Below, piece after piece: positions 53,553 to 62,353 of a DNA stretch of 64,000 nt. The translations under genes were made by a program, and so were the position numbers. Source of the DNA: Pseudomicrostroma phylloplanum (taxonomy: Eukaryota; Basidiomycota; Exobasidiomycetes; Microstromatales); the NCBI GenBank assembly GCA_039545275.1, contig BCHS01000003.1, positions 744,001 to 808,000 on the forward strand, read 5' to 3'. Position 1 is the first letter of the stretch. Every line of letters starts with the position of its first letter. A model generated the notes under the pieces. It did not search any database and had not been told where the DNA came from. It worked only from the letters and a program-made list of their open reading frames with translations.

Positions 53553-54225
53553 GGCTGGTGAGGAGGCCAGGTGTTGGACGTGAGACGACTTGGAGACTAG
53601 GCGTTGGAGTGGAGCGAGCGTTGGTTGGGTTGCAGCCGGCTGCGAAGGATCGCTGACGGAAAAGGAAGCGGAGCCGGTGGAGAGGCAATTGCTAGGCGAG
53701 GCAAAAGGCAAAGGCAACGACGGTGCGCCGAGGCTGGGGCTCGCTGCCCGTTCTTTTTGCCGAGGGGATGGCGTCTGCAGGAGACGCGCAGAGAAGTCTG
53801 TCCCGTGGTGCAGTGCCCTTCTGTTGGCCCAACCTTTCCCTGTGGCCAAGTGCCTGGCCCTGCCTCGCCTGTGGTTCCCCACAGTCATCTGCTCGCCGTC
53901 CCCGCCGCCGCCGACGTCGACGTCGATTGGGCGAACCCCTCCTCTGCTCCAAGGCCGCCCGCCTTCTTTTCACAGCTGAGGAGCCTAGTCGTAGCTAGCC
54001 ATCATCAATCCACCCATCCACCCGTACAGCCCTTCTCTTGCCCCGTCCCCTTCCCCGCCCCTCATACCCCCATTGACTCTTATACCCTCTCGAGTGTCTT
54101 CTCACATACCTACTCTACCCAGATCGCTCCTTATACCGGCACTTCTAGCAGAGCAAGACGCCGTGAATCTATAAGCCACACGCTCAAGCAGGCTCGCCCC
54201 GCCTCTCAGCTGCAAATCCCTCGTC
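53553..54225. promoter_or_regulatory. Divergent promoter, NCBP3-like / lipase
   Basis: 673 bp between start codons. The right half (about 53990-54225) is pyrimidine-rich on the + strand, with an ACTCTTATACCCTC-like stretch near 54075. Frames across the left half are GC-rich and not conserved in any way I recognise. Confidence 0.4.
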
Positions 54226-56208
54226 ATGGCTGCCATCATCGACTATGGTCGCCGACGCGGTGGCGCTCGAGGTGCAAGACGTCCACCTTCCACGGTTGAA
54301 GACGACGATACCGAGCTGACCCCCACCGACGCGCCACGCTCTCGTGGGCCCGCCACTACCATCTCTGGATCGGATGCCTACGCTGACGACGCATATACGG
54401 CTGCGAGCGAGCCGGACAGTCGTACCACCACGGAAACTCCCACGACGTACGGCGATGACAGAGGTGCACCATATCGCGGGCCTGCACCTCGAGACGTCGA
54501 CGTAGAGCAGATGGCTACAAAGGGAGAGGATCAGACCTATCGTCAGAAGCAGGAGGAAGACGATCCCGACCCGGCCTTTTTCGACCCCACCTTCCCCTCT
54601 TACCAAGAGCAGGCACCTCTTGAGATGGCTTTTTTCGACCACGTAGTCGCCAACTATGGCGAAATGGGACCCATTGGCAAGGCTCGTCTCATGTTCCGAC
54701 AGGCGCTGTCCTTCGGCCTCTCCTTTGGCGGTCTCGCCCTTGTCTTCGTCCTCGCCTTTGTCTCTTACTTCAACCCCCTCAAGAAGTCGCCCGCTCGCGC
54801 CAAGCCAGACCGGGAGTACGAGCGGAGGATCACCGGCGAGAGGCTCAGTGGACGACCCGAGTACTATTCGGAGTTCTGGGGCTACCAGTGCGACCGTCAC
54901 GAGATTGTGACCGAGGGGGGTTGGATCTTGTATGCTCATCGAGTGTCAGACCCCCGTCGACCTGGACCGCCTGGCCACCCGGTCATCTTGCAGCACGGGA
55001 TCCTCTGCAACTCGTCTCACTTTTTCGTCAACGAGGAGCGCTCAATGGCATTCTGGTTGGTAGATCAGGGATATGACGTGTGGGTGACGAACATTCGTGC
55101 CAACTTCCACACTGGACACACCGAGTACACCCGCTTCGACCCGCGTTTCTGGGCTTGGGGCCTCAAGGAGCTCGCTTTCGATCTGCGAGACGTCGTCGAA
55201 TTCATCTGCGGTGCCACTGGCAAGCCTCGCGTGGCCTATGTCGGTCACTCGCAAGGATCTGGTTCAATGTACCTCGCTCTATCCCCAGGGATTTGCCCAG
55301 AATTGGGCCATCGTCTCAGCTGTTACGTCGCCCTAGGTCCTTCCGTCTACGCCGGACCTGTGTTGAGGAAGTTCCCCTTCTCCCTCCTACGCCTGTTCCG
55401 AGGCCGAAAGTGGTGGTCGCTGGTCTTCGGAGTCAAGGAGTTCATTCCTGCTCTAGCCATCTTCCAGAAATACCTACCAGCCTTCTGGTTTGGGCACATC
55501 GGGTACGTAGTCATCGGCTACCTCTTTGGCCACCACGACCACAACTGGCTCGCACGACAGAAGCCCAAGTTCTTCCGCACTGTGCCGGTGCCTACCTCCT
55601 CTGAGCTCCTCTACTGGTACATGGCCTCCTTCTCGCACCGTGGATGTATCTTCGACCCACGTATCTCTCAGCCCTGGTTCCCAGAGACATTCCCGCCGCA
55701 CTCTGTCGTCTACGGAGACATCGACTACCTCGTGGTGGGTAAGCCGCTGATCAAGCGTATCGAGCAGTACGAGAAGAACCTCAACATCGTGCACGCCGTC
55801 GAGCTGGAAGGGTACGAGCACCTGGACATGATCTTCGGCATCGACGCCTACCGTACGTGCTTCCCTGTCATCAAGGATACCATCGAGAGCACCCTGCACG
55901 AGAGCGAGCGACCACAGGAGATGACCGAGTACACCGGGACGGAGACTGACTCGCGAGAATACGACGATGAGTACGTCAGGGAGGACGAGGCTACGGAGAT
56001 GGGCACCTCTCTCACCAGGCAAGACTCGCTGGGTACCGACCAAACGAGGAGGGGCTACCGCAACAAGGGTAGCAAAGGCAGTGGCTCCAGACGAACCGAG
56101 TCTTCGCTGCGAGACTCCAGAGGTGGCTCTAGGCGATCAGATTCCACCCTACGAGGCCCCCAGCGTGTTCCAAAGCGGGGAGCCAACAAGGACTACTACC
56201 AGGACTGA
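54226..56208 (+). CDS. Steryl-ester/triacylglycerol lipase (Tgl1/Yeh family), 660 aa
   Basis: Single exon. The N-terminal 155 residues are acidic and disordered. One transmembrane segment (about residues 160-185, FGGLALVFVLAFVSYF) anchors the protein. The alpha/beta-hydrolase domain starts EIVTEGGWILYAHRV, with the oxyanion region QHGILCNSSHF, the nucleophile elbow GHSQG (Ser342) and the late EHLDMIFG with catalytic His532. The C-terminal 110 residues are Asp/Glu/Thr and Arg/Ser/Gly-rich, probably regulatory. Yeast relatives Yeh1, Yeh2 and Tgl1 hydrolyse sterol esters at lipid droplets or the plasma membrane. The gene may act in sterol storage, a distant link to ERG11 in the same window, but they are 49 kb apart. 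Confidence 0.93.
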   Translation: MAAIIDYGRRRGGARGARRPPSTVEDDDTELTPTDAPRSRGPATTISGSDAYADDAYTAASEPDSRTTTETPTTYGDDRGAPYRGPAPRDVDVEQMATKGEDQTYRQKQEEDDPDPAFFDPTFPSYQEQAPLEMAFFDHVVANYGEMGPIGKARLMFRQALSFGLSFGGLALVFVLAFVSYFNPLKKSPARAKPDREYERRITGERLSGRPEYYSEFWGYQCDRHEIVTEGGWILYAHRVSDPRRPGPPGHPVILQHGILCNSSHFFVNEERSMAFWLVDQGYDVWVTNIRANFHTGHTEYTRFDPRFWAWGLKELAFDLRDVVEFICGATGKPRVAYVGHSQGSGSMYLALSPGICPELGHRLSCYVALGPSVYAGPVLRKFPFSLLRLFRGRKWWSLVFGVKEFIPALAIFQKYLPAFWFGHIGYVVIGYLFGHHDHNWLARQKPKFFRTVPVPTSSELLYWYMASFSHRGCIFDPRISQPWFPETFPPHSVVYGDIDYLVVGKPLIKRIEQYEKNLNIVHAVELEGYEHLDMIFGIDAYRTCFPVIKDTIESTLHESERPQEMTEYTGTETDSREYDDEYVREDEATEMGTSLTRQDSLGTDQTRRGYRNKGSKGSGSRRTESSLRDSRGGSRRSDSTLRGPQRVPKRGANKDYYQD

Positions 56209-57131
56209 TACGTGACTAGCACGCCGCTAGTGTCCTTGCCTCCGTCCCTTGACTTCCGATGATATTCCCACAGGCGTGGTACTTTGCGACGCGTACCTTT
56301 CTTTCTCTGGCTTTCTTTCTAGGCCGCATTTTCTTTATTGTATTCTGTTCCTTATCTCGCGGCTACGCTCTTGTCCTTGTTCTTCTTATCCTGTTCTTAT
56401 ACTCTTGTCTGGCCAGCGCTCGCCACTCTTCTGATGCCGCCTACCCACACTGCCCTTGCTGCACAATGCAACTCACTACCTGTGCCCTTCTGATCCTTAG
56501 TGCACCCGCACCTGCATCTGTGCAGTCTTGACACTGTCTGTATGCCTGGCCAGTCATGTGTGTGCTGAGCGATTACGATTACGACATTGGCCCCCTGCAA
56601 TAGGCTGATCTGCGCTTGAGCACCCTTGCGCTGCCCACGTGGCCCTTCCCCTTGCGCTCGTGATTTGTAAACCCGTCGGGGGAGATGAGTTGATTTGTGC
56701 ACCGAGGACCCTGCCGGTCACCTCACCGGAACTTCTAATCGCGAATTGAGACCGTCAAAGTTATTGCTGCTGCTGCTGCTGCTGCTTAGGAATTGCGCCC
56801 GGCTCGGGCCCCCATGGGTCGCCCTGCTCTGCTCTGCTATGCAAGGCACCGACTGGTGAGGAGAGAGGACTTTGTCCCTTGAAGAGTCAGCGAGCACACC
56901 ATTGAGACACGACAGGCCACGGAGGGGGAAAGGGGCAGAGGGGAGAGAAAGCACAGCTCGTGGCTTCCAAACCACACCTTCTTACCATCTGATCATTGAG
57001 CTCGTGTGACTACCCTGAGACAAAGCTGGTACGACGTCCAACCTTCGCGCTCAAACACTCGAGCATCGCCCCTCTCGGCCCTTGTGTATCCTCACTGGCT
57101 ACCCTCCCATCGTATTGTCACAGTGCACATC
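56209..57131. other. Intergenic region upstream of the bHLH gene, with a CTG repeat
   Basis: A 923-bp stretch without a supported gene. The first 300 bp are T-rich (56250-56410) and likely contain the lipase terminator. A short GCT/CTG trinucleotide run lies at 56764-56786. The 130 bp before the bHLH start are pyrimidine-rich. Confidence 0.4.
56764..56786 (+). repeat. (GCT)7 trinucleotide repeat
   Basis: Seven GCT units in non-coding DNA about 350 bp upstream of the bHLH start; the reverse strand reads AGC/CAG. Confidence 0.8.
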
Positions 57132-58331
57132 ATGGCGGCCTCCTCCTCTCAGAAGCAGGCCATCGATACCTCTATCGCTTCCGGCTCCTCGTCTTCTTCC
57201 ACCAGCCTCAGCCCGCCTCCAGCTCCAGCCCCACCTCAGCGCAGTTCGCGCGTGCTGAGCCGCAAGACCGACCACTCCCTCATCGAGCGCCGTCGTCGCG
57301 AGAAGATCAACGAGCGTCTGATCCGCCTGCAATCCCTCATCCCAGCCTGCAGAGAAGAGGCACAGGAGCTCCTCTCTGTCAAGCCTCCCAAAGCCGCACG
57401 CGGGAAAGGCGTATCGCAAGAGACCAAAGCGAGAGAAATCGAGCGATGCTTGGCGGAGGAAATGGTGCTGGAGAAGCTATGCATCATCAGTCACAGCGTC
57501 GATTATATCCTTGAGCTTCAGACACAGGTAGCAGCGTACCGTAAGCTCTGCATGTGTGACCCACCGGTGCGAGAGGAAGTACAGCCGAGGGACCATCACT
57601 TGCACGTCCAGTATGCACACGAGGGGATCGAGGAGCCCAGACGCTCTCAGGATGCTGGATCTGGCTCAGAGCTAGAGGTGAGCTCAAAGGACGGCACGAC
57701 CGCTGTAGAGTCCCCTACGAGTCCTGCCATGGCCTCGGGTGCATTCAAACGCAAGAGACACTGGGGAAGCAACAAGGTACTTACTGCTCCGGTAGCTGTT
57801 CCCGCCAAGAGAAGTCGAGCCGGCAGCATGCAGGACACGATCAAGTCTGGTGCTTCCGCTCGCTCTCCCGTCCATGGGGCTTCAGCGAGCCCCTCTGAAG
57901 TCGACGTCGAAGTCGACACAGACGACGAAGACGGCGGCGATGAGTCCGAAGAGGAATCCCAGGAGGCAGTAACAGAGCCCGAGGCCGACGACGAAGGCTA
58001 CCTCGCCTTCTCGACAGACAGCAGCACCCTCAGATCCAAACCAAGGCGAAGCTCAGACCCCACTTCCGCCGCTCACTTCTCTACTCCTCATCATCCTTCT
58101 CTGCTGTCCACAAGCCCGTTTCACCTGCCACAGCAACACCAGCAGCAGCAGCAGTATCTTCCCCCATTTGCAAGTCTCCAGACTTGTCCCACGGGCCGGG
58201 CTCGTCTGCGACTGCAGAGGGTGCCTGGGATCTTGAGTCTCACTCAGGACGATCGACAGTGGCCTAGGGCGTACAGTCGACAGGCCGTTCCACAAGTACA
58301 CGAAGGCGGACGCGAGGAGGCCTCTGCCTGA
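57132..58331 (+). CDS. bHLH transcription factor, 399 aa
   Basis: Single-exon model. After a Ser/Pro-rich start, the bHLH domain spans about residues 45-140: the basic region KTDHSLIERRRREKINERL carries the H-E-R contacts for a CACGTG E-box. Helix 2 reads EKLCIISHSVDYILELQTQV. The loop is unusually long, about 45 residues and Lys/Glu-rich. The C-terminal half is low-complexity with an acidic run (VDTDDEDGGDESEEE) and a Gln run. The last 90 residues are doubtful: from about 58070 other frames also look protein-like, and one stays open past this stop (to 58422, ending QVQERV). A missed intron or an indel is possible. The targets are unknown; similar fungal bHLH factors act in development or phospholipid control. 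Confidence 0.8.
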   Translation: MAASSSQKQAIDTSIASGSSSSSTSLSPPPAPAPPQRSSRVLSRKTDHSLIERRRREKINERLIRLQSLIPACREEAQELLSVKPPKAARGKGVSQETKAREIERCLAEEMVLEKLCIISHSVDYILELQTQVAAYRKLCMCDPPVREEVQPRDHHLHVQYAHEGIEEPRRSQDAGSGSELEVSSKDGTTAVESPTSPAMASGAFKRKRHWGSNKVLTAPVAVPAKRSRAGSMQDTIKSGASARSPVHGASASPSEVDVEVDTDDEDGGDESEEESQEAVTEPEADDEGYLAFSTDSSTLRSKPRRSSDPTSAAHFSTPHHPSLLSTSPFHLPQQHQQQQQYLPPFASLQTCPTGRARLRLQRVPGILSLTQDDRQWPRAYSRQAVPQVHEGGREEASA

Positions 58332-58774
58332 ACCGAAACCAAGTCGAAGGACGGAGATGGTGGTGGGGATGAATGCGATTGCGTCGGCCGTGGAGCAGGA
58401 GCAGGTGCAGGAGAGGGTATAGACAGGAAGAGGGGGATGTCCTCTTGTTACGAAGATGTCAGTCCATCACACAGGAAAGAAATGCCATGATAGTGTCCAA
58501 AGCCAAAGGTTTGAGCGAGCGGGTCTGAACATCGCAGTATACATTCGTCGTAGGAGCGAGCAGACAGGTCGAACACCTTGCTCTCCCCCATACAACAGGC
58601 AGCGAAAGAGGCGAAGAAAGGCCGCAAAGAAGGCACGAAGCGGGCGGAACAAAAGTACAGGGGGAGTGCTCTGCAAGCTACGGTCAGCACAGTAAGGATA
58701 TGGTGGGTATTGCGGAAGGAGAGAGGAGCCACAGCGTCGAGGGATCGAGAAGGAGAGAGCATTCTTGACCTAGC
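58332..58774. other. Convergent 3' interval, bHLH / four-TM gene
   Basis: 443 bp between stop codons, containing the alternative frame that may extend the bHLH protein to 58422. Nothing else is supported. Confidence 0.35.
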
Positions 58775-59674
58775 TCAGACATTGTTGTAGCTGTATTGCT
58801 TGTTCTCGTAGTAGTACTTTTTGCGCGTCTTTGGGCTCTCGGTTCGGATCAGACCCAGCCACTTCCAGACAAATGGCAGCGCAAAGTGCACCACCATCGT
58901 GAGGAATACGGGACCGAGGGTGAACCAGGTGACGATGACTTCTGCCTTCCACCTGGTTGACTCGTTGAGGTATCTGACGATATTGTCGTTGGCCTCTGCC
59001 AATGTCGAGACGTCCCAGATGCCTAGGTAACTCGAGTCGACGGAGGAGGCTCCACCTGACTGCAGGAGGGTGAGAGAGCCTGCTACGCCCTTTGTGAGGT
59101 CCTGGATGATCTCGCGCAGGTAGAGCTGCTGAGCCAGGTCAAATGGCTCAGAGTAACCCGGGCCAGCACTGAAGCTCGGCTTCCGCGTGACGGCAAAGGC
59201 GGTGACTGCTCCTGCGGATCCGGCGAGGAGACCGCTGAGGGCAAGGAAGATGAGACCCATGAGGATCCAAGCGCTGGTACCCTTGCCAGAGTACTCTCCA
59301 CGTCTACCACCGAATTGCCTACCGGCGAGGACCAGGCCGACGAAGGAGAAGAAGAAGGTGAGGGCACTGACTATGAGTAGCACCAGCTGGATGATGAGCC
59401 AGTTGTTGTCTTCTAGTGTGACAAAGTCGGGGAAGTTGCTCTCTGCCATGGCTTTACGGATATTGTGGAATATCTGTGATGCCCATCAGGTGGGGGGAAG
59501 CAGAAGCTGCGCATCAGCACACACGAACATCTCCTACCCCTGCGCCCATCTAGCTTGGCCCGCCGTACTCACGCGGATATCAGCGCCGCTGATTCCTAGC
59601 AGAGCAGTGGAGAAACCAAAGCATGCGAGGATCAGTGGGATCTCCAAGAGTTGCGGTGCAATCGTCGCCACCAT
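58775..59674 (-). CDS. Predicted four-helix membrane protein, 266 aa
   Basis: Two exons, 59674-59573 and 59473-58775, join in phase 0 (R|IFHNIRKAM). Four hydrophobic helices are visible. The first is in exon 1 (LLEIPLILACFGFSTALLG), before the internal Met that a single-exon model would use. The next two are around residues 60-85 (WLIIQLVLLIVSALTFFF) and 105-130 (AWILMGLIFLALSGLLAG), and the last near 215-240 (VIVTWFTLGPVFLTMVVHF). A loop with a YLGIWDVSTL segment and one N-glycosylation sequon (NES) separates helices 3 and 4. The short C-tail is basic and Tyr/Asn-rich. Topology resembles claudin/MARVEL-like fungal proteins such as SUR7 relatives, but I see no diagnostic motif. No function is assigned. 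Confidence 0.75.
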
Positions 59675-60311
59675 TGTGTCGGGTGTGAAAAGGGAAAGGG
59701 GAGGCAAGAGTCCGTATTAAGGACTGAGGAGGCAGCTGATGAGGCAGGGGTATAGAGGACGTCTGCTATAGATAGGCAGATGAAGGCAGAAGGGATCCAA
59801 GGGACACAGATGAAGTGCAGTCCCGCTTGCGGTCCGTAGCAGGATATTGGATGGAGGGACTGGATTCGCGAGTGAGTAAGGAGTGGTGGTAGGATCCAGG
59901 CTCGGTGGGAGTGCGGGTGCGAGTGCGGATGTGAGCGTGATTGCGGGTGAAGTGCCATTGACGTAGGGCGAGGCATCAGACGCCAGGCGCGGGGACACTG
60001 TGGGGAAATTGCATTGGCGAAGCCCTCGGCAAAAGCACAAGCAAGGCAATGGCTGCAGCACTACGACAGAGGCAAAAGGAAGCACAGGCAGATGCACACA
60101 GGCGCAGAACCCACACGGCAAACAGACAGGCAGACTCACAGGCAGGCACCCAAGGCCCAAGCAGACACCATCCATCATCGGATCGGAACCCATCTAGGGA
60201 AAAAGGAAAGGCCCATACACACGAGCCAAGAATCAAGCATCGCCCCTGCTTCCGCACTTCCTTCCTACGCGTACCTCCGTCGATCCTCTCTCAAGCCCGC
60301 CTCAGCTCACA
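59675..60311. promoter_or_regulatory. Divergent promoter, four-TM protein / KH protein
   Basis: 637 bp between start codons. It includes imperfect GCGGGTGCGAGTG-type direct repeats around 59915-59950 and CAGGCAGA-type repeats around 60110-60145. No gene is supported. Confidence 0.4.
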
Positions 60312-61991
60312 ATGTCATCAAGGTGGGACGCAGCACCACAGCAGCAGGCAGGTGCAAGCACAAGCGCCAGCGGTAGCGGCAGCGGCAGTCCTCCCGCCGC
60401 GAGCAACAATGACCCAGCAGCAGCAGCAGCCGCGGCAGCAGCAAGGATTGCAGCTTCCTATGGCGTAGGATCTTCCACCGCCCCTTCCTCGCAGGCGCTC
60501 ACCACGCTCAAGTCGCAGAGCAATGGAGGACCTCCCACAGACAAGAGGAGAGAAGGAAACGAGGCGCCCTTCAATGAGTTCGTCGATGTGAGTATGCCCT
60601 ACTCATGCACTGCAGCTGGTCCCAGCATGGATGGTCACCAGCAGAGAGGCCATGCCTGAGACGCTCACCTGACCTTACGCTTCTCTGTTCCTCCCCTCTT
60701 CACCACAGATCAACGACGTCAAGAACCGATACCTCATCACCCGCGGTACCACGCAGCACCAGATCCACCAAGACACCGGCGCCTCGCTGACTACAAAGGG
60801 CACCTGGTATCCAGATCGCAACCTAGCCAAACCGGACAATCCTCCGCTGTACATCCACATTGAGGCTCAGACCGAAGAGATGCTCCAAAAGGCCCTCGCA
60901 AGGGTCAACGAGGTGATCAACTCCGAGGCGCCGCAACTCATCGAGGAGAGGGGCATGAGGGGCAGGGCTCCCCCTCCTGGTGGTGCCGATGGGGGATATC
61001 GCCCCCCTGGAGAGAGGAGGAAGTGGACAGAGGAGCGCATCAACCTTGGTCTGGAATCGCTGAGGAACTTCAATGTGCGGGCAAAGATCGTGGGGCCCGG
61101 AGGGACATTTGTCAAGTATATCCAGGCAGAGACGGGGACTAGGGTGCAGATCAAGGGGAGGGGAAGTGGATTCATCGAGACTGATACCGGTAGAGAGAGC
61201 GACGAGGAGATGCACATCCACATCACGTAAGTCTCGTAATTGGATCGTGAGAGCTTCCCTCAGTCCATGTCGGTCGAGGCTGATTTCGCAACCCCTCCAA
61301 CTTCGCACACAGTGGCCCCGACGACAACCAAATAGCCGAGGCAAAGACCCTCGCAATCGACCTGCTAGACGCAGTCAAGACCGAGTGGGAGAAGTCCCGC
61401 CAGGTCCTCGAGCAGCAAGGATTCGCCGTCCCTGGTCCCGACGGGCAGTGGCCTCAGGCTGCTGGTGGTAATGGGTCTCCAGCTGGGCCTGCGGGGATGA
61501 ACGGAGGAGGAGGGTACGGCGCGGGATATGGTGGGCAGCAGCAGGGTCCGGGTCCGGGACAGGGGTATGGAGGCGCCGGCGGCGGGTATGGGGCCCAACC
61601 TCATGGACAACAACAGCAGTACGGCGCTCGCTCCCCCGTTGGTCAAGCTGGTGGCCATCAGCCTCACGCCGGTATGGGTATCGGTGCTGGTGCAGCAGCA
61701 GCCGTGCCCCAGAAATCGCCGGAGGAAGAAGCGCTAGACAAGTACTGGAAGGACTATGTGAGTCTTTGTCTGTCTGCGTCTGCGTCTGCAAAGATGGCCT
61801 CCCTGAAAATCCCAGATTCCTTCACGGTAAAGAAGAGACTTACTGACTCTTCCTACTCAATCCTTGCGCGCGTCTTTCCTTACCTACCATAGATCACATG
61901 GGAAGACTCCTTCAAGGCGTACCACGGCCGTGCGCCGACGAAGGAGGATGGAGGACAGGACGTGCCGGCAAAATATCGCCAGGCAAGGTGA
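60312..61991 (+). CDS. KH-domain splicing-associated protein (KHDC4/BLOM7-like), 445 aa
   Basis: Four exons: 60312-60587, 60709-61226, 61313-61757 and 61893-61991. The N-terminal 90 residues are Ala/Ser/Gly-rich, with a run of nine Ala. The first KH-like domain begins INDVKNRYLITRGTTQHQ and contains KGTWYPDRNLAKPDNPPLY, the hallmark of KHDC4/BLOM7 (human KIAA0907). The second KH domain has NVRAKIVGPGGTFVKYIQ, with the GxxG loop as GPGG. The C-terminal region is Gly/Gln/Tyr-rich, and a short conserved-looking WKDYITWEDSFKAYHG motif closes it. The human protein binds Prp19 (SNEV) and affects splice-site choice; a nuclear role here is likely. The stop TGA at 61989-61991 overlaps a GTGAGG, so a further exon is possible but would add only a few residues. 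Confidence 0.88.
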
Positions 61992-62353
61992 GGATGAAGA
62001 GCAGTCAGGAAAGAAGCGAGGAAGGAGAGAAGGCGGGAAGCAAAAGAGTCACATTGTACAGCCTCGCCGTGCCATGCCATGCCATGGCTCCTGACATCCT
62101 TTGATTGTGATTGTGATTGTGGACGCTGACTGCTTCTGACAGAGCTTGTTGAGGGGGAGTGGGCGGTGCGGCAGACCTGCACGGTCAACGATGATTGGCC
62201 GTCGCGTGAACCTCGGCTAGGGAACGCTTATCGCTCGATCGGCGTCTGGATAGATGGTCTTCACGGGTCCTCTCCCATCTACGACGCCTTCCAAATCCCT
62301 AGACTCTTCTTTGTTTTTTCGGACGATTCCAAATCTGCACCTCTTCCTTCTCT
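61992..62353. other. Convergent 3' interval, KH protein / RhoGAP
   Basis: 362 bp between stop codons. A short run of TGATTGTGATTGTGATTGTGG repeats lies at about 62101-62121. No gene is supported. Confidence 0.4.
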
